This document shows positions 32,314-38,845 of a stretch of DNA of 38,845 nt, piece after piece. The notes beneath the pieces were generated by a model that ran no database searches, was not told where the DNA came from, and worked only from the letters and a program-made list of their open reading frames with translations. A program made the translations under genes and the position numbers. The stretch is from NCBI RefSeq assembly GCF_009296265.1, contig NZ_WBJS01000016.1, positions 1 to 38,845 on the forward strand. The letters run 5' to 3'. The stretch is from Thioclava sp. JE_KL1 (GTDB lineage Bacteria > Pseudomonadota > Alphaproteobacteria > Rhodobacterales > Rhodobacteraceae). How positions within the stretch are numbered: the first letter of the stretch is position 1; the number at the start of each line of letters is the position of its first letter.

Positions 32314-34796
32314 GCCACCCACCTCTGCATAGCGGGCGCCCCGAGGAGACGATCGATGTCTATATCCGATGGCCACCGTGGCACCGGCAAGACGCCCCCC
32401 TGTGCGCCTGCCGCTCTGACCGCTTCAGCTTGAGCGCCGAGGTCGAAACAATACACGGGAAGGCCGGTGGCGAGCGCCTCATGCGTGGTGAAGGAAAAGG
32501 TCTCCGGCCAGAGCGATGGGATCAGCCATCGGTCAATTCCGTAGCGCGCGATCAGAATCTGTAAATCTAGGGGCTCAAACGGGCCGTGCACGTGGTTCGG
32601 CGCGCTCAAATGAAACCGCGGATCGAGATTTCCCAACAGGACCAGACGCGCGCGGCCGTCCGCAGCGAAGGCCTCCCCCAAGGCCTCGACAACCGCTGCG
32701 CCTTTGTGGACGCTGATATGACCAAGCACGCCAAGAACAGAGCCCGCGTTGCGGGACCCCTCCTGGTGTCCCGGAGGCGGACGGATGAGAACAGCAGGCC
32801 GGGCCACATGATGCGGTTTGCAGTCGAGCTTCTGCGCAACGTCGGGGCGGGCCGAGGCCACAATCTCTGCGGAGCTGCGGGAGAAAACCTGCAATCGCGT
32901 TGCGCTGGTCAGTGCCGCGCCCCACGCGCTTTCCCAATCCGACAGATCGTCGGTTGAAGAGCGCTGAGACGGCTTTCGAGACTTGGCCCGAGGGCCGATG
33001 TACTCGGGGATCTCGCGCAAGCTGTTTGGCGCACGCAGGAGTGTGTAGGCTTCGTTTAGGGGCAAGTAGTCATGAAACAGGATATCGAGCTGCTGCCCCG
33101 CGGATAGGTCCGTCAGCAGCGCAGGAACCTCAAGTGGGTCCGGATGTCCGACGCCGCAGGAATAGATGACGTGGCGATCCGGAAGAAGCTTCAGCAACGA
33201 TAGGACCACCGCACGATTCGGTGTCTCGATCGTGCTCAGGCCGAGCGGGTCGTGAAGCTCGATAGACCAGCGCGCGGCACCGCCGACGCGAAGAACGATG
33301 CCCCGCCGCCCGGCGCGAAGCTCCGAGGCGACCTCTTTGCGCAACCACATCTCCGCACCGCCGCCGAGGGAATGTCCGAGCCAGATCTTGATCGGCTCGG
33401 CTTGCAGCGCGCTCGCTCGGGCCAGGGCGAGCGCGAAACGCGGGGCCGCGAGCGGATCGCTGGCAAGGAAACGATCGACGGCGCGCGGATAGCTTGGATA
33501 GCGCCTCTCGATCTTCGCCTGATTGGCCTCCAGAAGCTTTCGCCGCTGCGCCGCGCCGAAGGAGGCGCTACCGCGATGCTCAACGAAGAGCGAGCCGATC
33601 CCGATATGCCGCCCCCCGAGCCGTCCTACCTTCTGACACCAATCCGTCTCCTCCCCGTAGCCGCGCCCGAACGCCGGGTCGAATCGCGGGAGCTTGGTAA
33701 GAAAGCGCGGCGCGAGCGCCATGCAAAAGCCGATCCCGGTCGGCAGCTCGGCGCGCGCCTGCACCGGGTTCATGCGCGCGGCGATGGCGTCGATCTGATC
33801 GACGGCACCGGGCGGCAGATCGCTCCGCGCTCCGGCTGTCGGCACGGACAATATCTGCGCGTCATTCGACATCGGCGTGACGCTTGCGACCTGCGGATCG
33901 GAAAGCGGAGCCACAAGCCGCGACGCCCAGCCTGCAGGCACGAGGGCATCGGAATTCAGCAAGACCACGGGGCGCTCCGGATAGCGCCTGAGCGCCACCT
34001 CGAACCCGCGATTGACCGACGCGACAAAGCCGAGATTTGCGTCATTTTCCAGAAGCGTCACATTGGCCCGGCCAGCACACCAATCGCGCAGAAACGGCCG
34101 CATCTCGGGATCGGTCGAGCGATCCTCGATCACAATCAGATGCCAGTCGAGATCGGTGTGCTGCACGACGCGGGCGAGCGCCTCGCGCAGCAGCGCCCGC
34201 GCATTGAACACGGGCACCACGATTACGATCGCGGGGAACGTGGACGGCTCAGTCGGCGCCGTGGCGCGGAGCAGGTCGGGCGGCAGGGTCACGCCCCGCG
34301 ACTGCCCCACGAAACCGAGCGCGGATTTCACGCGAACCCCCGCGGCACTGTCGCCGTGGTGTCGCCAGCGCCAGATATCGCGGGCATGACGGGCGATTCG
34401 CCACAGGAACACCGGGGCAAGACGCAGCTGCCCCCATGCGAGGCGAACCCTGCCGATCGGCGGCAAAACCCAGCTTTCCTCACCCTGCCCATCGGCATCC
34501 GTATCGGGAATGGCCAGTTCCACCTTGCCGGGCCAGAAAGGCACGTCGAAGGCAAACTTCGCCGGCCCCGACGCATCAGGCTCGAGCGCGCAGCGCTGCG
34601 CCACGCCCCCCAGGCGTAAAATCACCTCGCGCGCATCGATTCGCCCTTCGAGGCGGAGACGGTTGCCGCGGAAATCGTAGCGCGTGAAATGTACCCGCCG
34701 TGCCGCCGCGCGCGGCCCCAGATCCCGCACCCTTCGCGAAATCCGGAGATTCGCATCCACATATCGCTGAAAGACCCGGAAAATTCTGCCAAGCAC
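32310..34796 (-). CDS. Two-domain glycosyltransferase (GT2 plus GT4-type)
   Basis: An 828-aa protein with a GTG start at 34796 preceded by GAGGAA. An N-terminal region of about 185 residues is followed by a GT2 (GT-A) domain at about 190-430 (VIVVPVFNARALLREAL, VVLLNSDALVP, and GYGEETDWCQKV, which may hold the catalytic acid). A GT-B/GT4-like domain follows at about 490-815, with GHISVHKGAAVVEALG and an E-x7-E motif in WPETFSFTTHEALATGLPVY. Such fusions build repeating surface glycans by adding two sugars. It is the first gene after tRNA-Trp on the same strand and is coupled to the sulfotransferase-like gene, so a sulfated glycan is a reasonable inference. Confidence 0.88.
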   Translation of the reverse strand: MLGRIFRVFQRYVDANLRISRRVRDLGPRAAARRVHFTRYDFRGNRLRLEGRIDAREVILRLGGVAQRCALEPDASGPAKFAFDVPFWPGKVELAIPDTDADGQGEESWVLPPIGRVRLAWGQLRLAPVFLWRIARHARDIWRWRHHGDSAAGVRVKSALGFVGQSRGVTLPPDLLRATAPTEPSTFPAIVIVVPVFNARALLREALARVVQHTDLDWHLIVIEDRSTDPEMRPFLRDWCAGRANVTLLENDANLGFVASVNRGFEVALRRYPERPVVLLNSDALVPAGWASRLVAPLSDPQVASVTPMSNDAQILSVPTAGARSDLPPGAVDQIDAIAARMNPVQARAELPTGIGFCMALAPRFLTKLPRFDPAFGRGYGEETDWCQKVGRLGGRHIGIGSLFVEHRGSASFGAAQRRKLLEANQAKIERRYPSYPRAVDRFLASDPLAAPRFALALARASALQAEPIKIWLGHSLGGGAEMWLRKEVASELRAGRRGIVLRVGGAARWSIELHDPLGLSTIETPNRAVVLSLLKLLPDRHVIYSCGVGHPDPLEVPALLTDLSAGQQLDILFHDYLPLNEAYTLLRAPNSLREIPEYIGPRAKSRKPSQRSSTDDLSDWESAWGAALTSATRLQVFSRSSAEIVASARPDVAQKLDCKPHHVARPAVLIRPPPGHQEGSRNAGSVLGVLGHISVHKGAAVVEALGEAFAADGRARLVLLGNLDPRFHLSAPNHVHGPFEPLDLQILIARYGIDRWLIPSLWPETFSFTTHEALATGLPVYCFDLGAQAEAVRAAGAQGGVLPVPRWPSDIDIDRLLGAPAMQRWVA

Positions 34797-34887
34797 GACG
34801 GTTCCTCGCGACAGCGCCCAAAACCGGCGTCAGAGGACGCCACATCGGGAACGTTACGCGAACGAACGTAAATTTTCAGGAAACGGC

Positions 34888-34963
34888 TGGCAGGGGCAGA
34901 GGGACTCGAACCCACGACCCTCGGTTTTGGAGACCGATGCTCTACCAACTGAGCTATACCCCT
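34888..34963 (-). tRNA. trnW: tRNA-Trp (anticodon CCA)
   Basis: On the minus strand the 76-base sequence folds as a standard tRNA. The acceptor stem is AGGGGTA/TGCCCCT with discriminator G and a gene-encoded CCA. The D arm contains AGCTCAGTTGGTAGAGC. The anticodon stem-loop is CGGTCTCCAAAACCG with anticodon CCA. The T arm contains GTGGGTTCGAGTCCC. tRNA-Trp normally lies between tuf and secE in this gene series; here about 3.7 kb separates it from tuf and 15 kb from secE. Confidence 0.97.
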
Positions 34964-34978
34964 AGGCCGTGGCGTGGG

Positions 34979-35007
34979 TGCTAAAGTCTCACGCGACCGA
35001 AATCAAG
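34979..35007 (-). promoter_or_regulatory. Candidate tRNA-Trp promoter
   Basis: On the minus strand CTTGAT (35002-35007) and TTAGCA (34979-34984) are exactly 17 bases apart, with 15 bases between the -10 box and the tRNA 5' end. This indicates that tRNA-Trp is transcribed on its own, not from a tuf promoter. Confidence 0.45.
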
Positions 35008-35125
35008 TGCCTTTCCACCTATCTTTCGCATTTCCCCGCCGAAGAAATCGCAGTGGAACGCATGCCGGGTGCAGATCGTTTTTCTTCCGAACCTGCGCAA
35101 GCTGCGCCTTAGGAAAGGAAAGCAA

Positions 35126-35686
35126 ATGACCAAGGTTACCGAAGCCCGCATTCTGATCATGGCTACCGACGGTTTCGAGCAAGCCGAATTGACCGTTCCG
35201 CGCGACAAGCTGACCGAGGCTGGCGCGCAAATCGACCTCGCCTCGCTCGATGGCGAAGACATTCGCGGCTGGGACGAGACCGACTGGGGCGAGACCGTTT
35301 CGGTGCAGTGCAAGATCTCGGACGTCGTCGCCTCCAACTACGATGCGATCGTACTCCCCGGCGGTCAGATCAACCCCGACCTACTTCGCGTCGAAAAAAG
35401 CGCGCTGGATCTCCTGCGCAGCTTCTACGACCAAGGCAAGGTCGTCGCCGCGATCTGCCACGCGCCGTGGCTCCTGATCGAGGCCGGCATCGCCAAGGGG
35501 CGCAAAATGACCTCGTATCACTCGGTCCGCACCGATGTCGAAAACGCCGGTGGCGACTGGGTGAACGAATCCGTGGTTTCCGACAACGGCGTCGTCACGT
35601 CGCGCAACCCGAACGATCTGGACGATTTCGTCGCCAAGATCATCGAAGAGATTCAGGAAGGCCGCCACATGCGCGACGCTGCCTGA
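35126..35686 (+). CDS. DJ-1/PfpI family protein (type 1 glutamine amidotransferase-like)
   Basis: A 186-aa protein of the PfpI/YhbO branch of the DJ-1 superfamily, members of which are linked to glyoxal/methylglyoxal defence and general stress. The nucleophile elbow AAICHAPW places C111 followed by H112; the acidic partner is E17 in GFEQAE. The full fold length is present, ending with DDFVAKIIEEI. The ATG at 35126 is preceded by AGGAAAGGAA; the frame is open to 35069 but without family similarity. It is divergent from tRNA-Trp and convergent with the ZntB-like gene 10 bases away. Whether it is a hydrolase, glyoxalase or protease cannot be told. Confidence 0.92.
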   Translation: MTKVTEARILIMATDGFEQAELTVPRDKLTEAGAQIDLASLDGEDIRGWDETDWGETVSVQCKISDVVASNYDAIVLPGGQINPDLLRVEKSALDLLRSFYDQGKVVAAICHAPWLLIEAGIAKGRKMTSYHSVRTDVENAGGDWVNESVVSDNGVVTSRNPNDLDDFVAKIIEEIQEGRHMRDAA

Positions 35687-35696
35687 TCTCGAGAGA

Positions 35697-36683
35697 CTAC
35701 CGCTTCCTGCGCTTCGAATAGAGGCGCAGGAAGCCCATTACGATCAACTGCGCGGCGACGATCACCACGCAGACAATTACCAGATAATTAAACGCATTGT
35801 CGGAGTTCAGCCCCGGCATCCCGCCGAGATTGACCCCGAACAGGCCGGTAAGAAACCCGAGCGGCAGGAAGATCGTGGAGACGACCGACAGCACGAAGGT
35901 GTTGCGGTTGACCCGGTCCGAGAGTTGGCTCGACAGTTCTTCGCGAAGCACCTGCGCCTGATCGCGCAGCTCGTCCATATCTTCCGAAATCCGCGTCATC
36001 TTCAGCGCTTCTTCCTCGATCTCGCGCCGCGTGACCTCGTCGATGATCGGGCTCTCCGCCTGTGTCAGGCGGATCAACGCCTCGCGTTGCGGCGCGAGGT
36101 ACCGCCGTGCCGCGATCACCTGCAGCCGCAAGTCCAGAACGTCGCGACGCATGTGATCGGCCTGCCCGCCATAGACCTGGTCTTCCAACGCCTCGGCGCG
36201 CTCGTCCAACTCGGTCTGGAACACCCCGATATTGCCGACGATATCCTCGGTCAGTCGCACGAGGAAGGTTCCCGCATCGCTGGGCCCTTTGCCGTCGCGG
36301 ATCGCCGCGTTCATCCCTTCGATCGCGCGCACCCGCTTGCGCGAAATCGTCAAGATACGCTGCCGGTCGAGATACATCCGCAGCGAGACCATATCTTCGG
36401 GGTCTTCGCCCTCGTTGAAGTTGATCGCGCGCAGGATCACCAGAAGCCCCTCGCCGATCTGGCTCATCCGCGGGCGCGTATCGACATCCAGCAACGCCTC
36501 CACCGCCTGCGGGTCGAGGTAATCCAGCTCCTCGCGAATCCAGCGTTGCGCCTGCGGGTGCGTCCCATCCAGATGCGCCCAGGCGAGCCGCTCGTCCCGC
36601 AACGCCTCGACGATGTCGGCAGGCCCGTCGGGATCGGGCGCACCCGTCAGGATATGCGAGAAGAGGATCGGGCTGTTGGTCAT
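35697..36683 (-). CDS. CorA-superfamily metal transporter, ZntB-like
   Basis: A 328-aa CorA-type protein: a large soluble N-terminal domain, a long helix (about 170-260), then two C-terminal membrane helices (about 262-282 and 299-320) and a basic tail (SKRRKR). The signature loop is GVNLGGMPG (GVN at 283-285). CorA has GMN, whereas ZntB proteins carry related sequences ending GGMPG, so zinc transport is more likely than magnesium. Direction of transport is debated for ZntB. No metal-responsive site is visible upstream. Confidence 0.9.
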   Translation of the reverse strand: MTNSPILFSHILTGAPDPDGPADIVEALRDERLAWAHLDGTHPQAQRWIREELDYLDPQAVEALLDVDTRPRMSQIGEGLLVILRAINFNEGEDPEDMVSLRMYLDRQRILTISRKRVRAIEGMNAAIRDGKGPSDAGTFLVRLTEDIVGNIGVFQTELDERAEALEDQVYGGQADHMRRDVLDLRLQVIAARRYLAPQREALIRLTQAESPIIDEVTRREIEEEALKMTRISEDMDELRDQAQVLREELSSQLSDRVNRNTFVLSVVSTIFLPLGFLTGLFGVNLGGMPGLNSDNAFNYLVIVCVVIVAAQLIVMGFLRLYSKRRKR

Positions 36684-36753
36684 CCGGGCTCCGGGAGAAT
36701 TCGTCGCGTTGCCCAGAGCCTAGCGTCGTTGCGCGCAGCGGCAAGCCTCTCGC

Positions 36754-37422
36754 TCAAGGCGCGTATTCGGCCAGCGCCGCCACATTCCCCGCCTCCAGCG
36801 CGGGCAACGCCCTCTGGATCGCCTCCACCGGCCAGTCCCACCACGCCAGATCGAGCAATCGTGCAATCTCATCGGGGCTGAACCGGGACCGCACCACGCG
36901 CGCCGGATTGCCCGCGACGATGGCAAAGGGCGGCACATCCTGCGCGACAACCGAGCCAGCCGCCACGATCGCCCCGGCCCCGATACGCACACCGGGCATC
37001 ACCATCGCATTGAAGCCGAGCCAGACATCCGGCCCGATCACGGTGTCGCCGATCGCGGCATTCTCCTCGAGATATTTCCCCGCCGTCTCCATGTCGAAGA
37101 TCCGGAACGGATAGGTCGTGATCCCGCCCATCGGGTGATTGGCCGAGGCCGTGATGAAGCGCACCCCATGCGCGATCTGCGCGAAAGCCCCGATCACCAG
37201 CCGCTCGGGACAGCCGGGATAGAGGTAAGGCGCAAGCTCCGCCGCCGCGTCCGTCACAGGGGCAAGCGGGCTGTAATAGGCATAGCGACCGACCTCGATA
37301 TTTGGATGATCGATCACCGCCTGCAGGAACACGGTGGGTTCATGCGGGGTGCCATCGGGCAGCAGGACAGGATTGCGGGTATCGGGCGCAGGAAAGCGCC
37401 GCGGCAGCGGATGAGCAGACAT
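36754..37422 (-). CDS. CatB/Vat-type O-acetyltransferase (hexapeptide repeat)
   Basis: A 222-aa member of the xenobiotic acyltransferase group of left-handed beta-helix proteins, which transfer acetyl from acetyl-CoA to a hydroxyl. Hexapeptide repeats run from about residue 40 (IEVGRYAYYS) to 170 (IGPDVWLGFNAMVMPGVRIG, then AGAIVAAGSVVAQDVP). The likely catalytic histidine is H96 in TASANHPMGG. Homologues include chloramphenicol (CatB) and streptogramin A (Vat) acetyltransferases, but many act on sugars, so neither drug resistance nor glycan modification can be claimed. GAGAGG precedes the ATG at 37422. An apparent promoter/operator and a tiny upstream open frame lie within 115 bases. Confidence 0.9.
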   Translation of the reverse strand: MSAHPLPRRFPAPDTRNPVLLPDGTPHEPTVFLQAVIDHPNIEVGRYAYYSPLAPVTDAAAELAPYLYPGCPERLVIGAFAQIAHGVRFITASANHPMGGITTYPFRIFDMETAGKYLEENAAIGDTVIGPDVWLGFNAMVMPGVRIGAGAIVAAGSVVAQDVPPFAIVAGNPARVVRSRFSPDEIARLLDLAWWDWPVEAIQRALPALEAGNVAALAEYAP

Positions 37423-37461
37423 GGGGAGACCTCTCTCGATCAGAGTTTCAGGGAAACGGGA

Positions 37462-37482
37462 TCAGAAAAGGGTCTTGTCCAT
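37462..37482 (-). CDS. Tiny upstream open frame (possible leader peptide)
   Basis: ATG-GAC-AAG-ACC-CTT-TTC-TGA encodes MDKTLF, with GGAGG at ideal spacing. It lies inside the predicted leader of the acetyltransferase gene, 39 bases before its ATG. Leader peptides with strong ribosome sites precede some resistance genes that use translational attenuation. A chance occurrence is just as possible. Confidence 0.25.
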   Translation of the reverse strand: MDKTLF

Positions 37483-37493
37483 CGGAGCCTCCA

Positions 37494-37535
37494 TTAGCTC
37501 AATCAAAGCTAAAGAGAAATCAGCGGACGTGCAAG
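37494..37535 (-). promoter_or_regulatory. Promoter with overlapping palindromic operator for the acetyltransferase gene
   Basis: On the minus strand CTTGCA (37530-37535) is followed after exactly 17 bases by TTAGCT (37507-37512). The -10 hexamer is itself the left arm of a perfect palindrome, TTAGCT-N7-AGCTAA (37494-37512). A repressor bound there would cover the -10 box and start site. The palindrome is seen directly; a regulator is inferred, and none is encoded next door. Confidence 0.5.
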
Positions 37536-37629
37536 CTTGGAGAGGCCCAAATCGCCTATAGGACGCAGCATTCGCGTATAAACCCGAGCGAAACCACAGC
37601 TCAATAGATGGGGATCAAAGTAGAGAAAC

Positions 37630-37658
37630 CTTGAAAATCCGTTCGCATTCGATAAAGC
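37630..37658 (+). promoter_or_regulatory. Candidate promoter of the AT-rich sulfotransferase gene
   Basis: CTTGAA (37630-37635) and TAAAGC (37653-37658) lie 17 bases apart, about 40 bases before the GAGGTG ribosome site of the TTG-start sulfotransferase. The surrounding DNA is AT-rich, so chance matches are more likely here. Confidence 0.33.
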
Positions 37659-37704
37659 TTCGAAAAAGCTGCAGGGCAGCGAACGATCAACGCGAGGTGC
37701 CTTT

Positions 37705-38571
37705 TTGACTGTTAAATTTCCAGCGAAAATTGGAAGAAAGCTTTCTCGTATCAGCAATCGCTTCGCCCCCGGGCAATCTCCTGGATTTCTTATCATTGGC
37801 GCACAGAAAGCCGGAACGACAACCTTGTTCAACTTATTGAACGAACACCCGCAGCTGCAAGGATCAGAAATCAAAGAGATCGGACATTTCTCTCAAGACA
37901 TCGACCTGGGAGCGACTCAAAAAGATTACGAAAATAATTTTCGATCCATGAGCCTTCGTCGACGAATATTCTACGAGGCAACGCCTGCATATCTTGCGCG
38001 TCCCGGCGTCGCCGCGAAAATACACGATTACTACCCTTCTATGAAAATGATATGCCTTCTTCGCGAACCAGTAAGTAGAGCCTTTTCCGCCTACAATATG
38101 TACGCACGGATGCTATCGAACGGTTATCTCGAACGGATATGGAAGGCGAAAGGAAGGCCAGCAAACAATCGGATAGATGCGCTCCGCAATTCACAAGGAA
38201 AAACCGCGTCCTTCCGCAACGCATTAGAGCTGGAACTCGATATGATGAATCTTCCCTCACCCCCGGTAGAGCCTTCTCTCATCCGGCGAGGGTTTTATTT
38301 AGAGCAGCTAGAACCTTTTTGGAAACAATTTGGAGAAGACAACATACTGATCATCGGGTTTTCTGATTTGAAAAAACAAAAAGGTGCGGTTCTAAAAAAT
38401 ATAACTAACTTTCTAGAAATAGAAAGCTTTAAAAACACCCCTGAGCTACCGTGGCATAACAGGGGAGAGTACCCTGAAACCATAAAAACATCTGATCGAG
38501 AATTCCTTGAAGAGATTTATCGCGAACCCAATGAGCGACTCTTCGAGAAAATTGGTAAAATCAACTGGTGA
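37705..38571 (+). CDS. Sulfotransferase, AT-rich and probably acquired (TTG start)
   Basis: A 288-aa PAPS-dependent sulfotransferase. The 5'-phosphosulfate loop [16 protein letters not shown] (30-45; K35, T38, T39, T40) and the 3'-phosphate-binding segment [18 protein letters not shown] (R120, S128) are both clear, as in bacterial carbohydrate and heparan-type sulfotransferases. The best start is TTG at 37705 with GAGG seven bases upstream; no upstream ATG fits. The last third is strikingly AT-rich (runs of A and T, codons such as AAA and ATA) unlike the GC-rich genes around it, suggesting horizontal transfer. Its acceptor may be a surface glycan, but there is no glycosyltransferase beside it. 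Confidence 0.92.
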   Translation: MTVKFPAKIGRKLSRISNRFAPGQSPGFLIIGAQKAGTTTLFNLLNEHPQLQGSEIKEIGHFSQDIDLGATQKDYENNFRSMSLRRRIFYEATPAYLARPGVAAKIHDYYPSMKMICLLREPVSRAFSAYNMYARMLSNGYLERIWKAKGRPANNRIDALRNSQGKTASFRNALELELDMMNLPSPPVEPSLIRRGFYLEQLEPFWKQFGEDNILIIGFSDLKKQKGAVLKNITNFLEIESFKNTPELPWHNRGEYPETIKTSDREFLEEIYREPNERLFEKIGKINW

Positions 38572-38640
38572 TCAATCCGACACCAAGGCCAATATTACGA
38601 ATATTCATATTTATTCTTTAGGCTCAACTCGAAAACCAAG

Positions 38641-38667
38641 CAAAAGGGCCGCCCAACCGGGCGGCCC
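38641..38667 (-). terminator. Intrinsic terminator of the second tuf gene
   Basis: On the minus strand a perfect 9-bp stem (GGGCCGCCC/GGGCGGCCC) with a GGTT loop is followed by TTTTG. It begins 25 bases after the tuf stop. In the plus direction it is followed only by TTCGC, so it is mainly a terminator for tuf. Confidence 0.82.
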
Positions 38668-38692
38668 TTCGCAATTCGCTATGATCCGAGGA

Positions 38693-38845
38693 TCAAGCGA
38701 TGATTTTGGAGACGACGCCGGCGCCGACGGTGCGGCCACCTTCGCGGATTGCGAAGCGCAGACCGTCTTCCATCGCGATCGGAGCGATCAGTTCAACTTC
38801 GAACTTCAGGTTGTCGCCCGGCATGACCATCTCGGTGCCCTCGGG
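38693..38845 (-). CDS. tuf: Elongation factor Tu, C-terminal part (gene runs off the right edge)
   Basis: The last 50 codons of EF-Tu are present: [39 protein letters not shown] and the end [10 protein letters not shown] before a TGA at 38693-38695. This is domain III and is intact. It is a second copy, in the same orientation as the tuf fragment at 1-149. The two visible fragments do not overlap in the protein, so their identity cannot be compared here. It is followed by its own terminator. Confidence 0.97.
   Translation of the reverse strand, partial: PEGTEMVMPGDNLKFEVELIAPIAMEDGLRFAIREGGRTVGAGVVSKIIA

Noticed and set aside
34888-34963. tRNA-Trp as an integration site for a genomic island
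   Set aside because: No integrase is present and no copy of the tRNA 3' end was found near the far boundary (19723-19971).
37509-37874. 121-codon minus-strand frame with several cysteines
   Set aside because: It overlaps the sulfotransferase gene antisense, has no ribosome site and resembles no family.

Overview
The window is chromosomal DNA of a GC-rich alphaproteobacterium, most likely a member of the Rhodobacterales (Paracoccus/Rhodobacter/Thioclava-type). This rests on ribosomal and RNA polymerase proteins of alphaproteobacterial type, a CTTGAC-like -35 in the best promoters, and lineage-typical families (DUF2793, a lipid-A-synthase N-terminal-domain protein beside a GT39 protein, RTX/DUF4214 proteins). 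Both window ends fall inside elongation factor Tu genes on the minus strand: the 5' part of one tuf lies at 1-149 and the 3' part of a second at 38693-38845.

Read along the minus strand, the backbone is the widespread bacterial series tuf - tRNA-Trp - secE - nusG - rplK - rplA - rplJ - rplL - rpoB - rpoC - rpsL - rpsG - fusA - tuf. Here it is interrupted by three blocks. Block A (35.1-38.6 kb, between tuf and tRNA-Trp) holds a DJ-1/PfpI protein, a ZntB-like CorA transporter, a CatB/Vat-type hexapeptide acetyltransferase with a well-formed promoter/operator, and an AT-rich sulfotransferase with a TTG start that looks horizontally acquired. Block B (19.9-34.8 kb, between tRNA-Trp and secE) is a surface-polysaccharide region: a two-domain glycosyltransferase coupled to a sulfotransferase-like protein, a capsule-type ABC exporter (KpsM-like permease divergent from KpsE-like and KpsT-like genes), a secreted RTX/DUF4214 protein, a phosphohexomutase, a DUF2793 spike-like protein, a large glycosyltransferase carrying an apparent frameshift, and a small DUF4405 membrane protein. 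Block C (3.4-7.5 kb, between rpoC and rpsL) is a GT2 / LAB_N / GT39 / PAP2 cassette of the kind that modifies lipid A or other undecaprenyl-linked lipids, plus an exported helical protein of unknown function.

Regulatory structure is visible in the backbone. There is a strong intrinsic terminator after rpoC, a terminator-like hairpin between secE and nusG, hairpins between rplL and rpoB, a structured leader ahead of rplJ (candidate L10 leader), a GNRA-loop hairpin between fusA and tuf, and a terminator after the second tuf. Candidate promoters with 17-bp spacers are proposed for secE, tRNA-Trp, the lipid cassette, the acetyltransferase and the AT-rich sulfotransferase.

The most interesting points are the housekeeping series split by surface-glycan genes; the joint presence of a DUF2793 (gene-transfer-agent spike-like) gene with capsule export and sulfotransferase genes; the +1 frameshift at an A6 run in the big glycosyltransferase; and the palindrome covering the -10 box of the acetyltransferase promoter. 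No integrase, transposase, CRISPR array or phage structural operon was seen.
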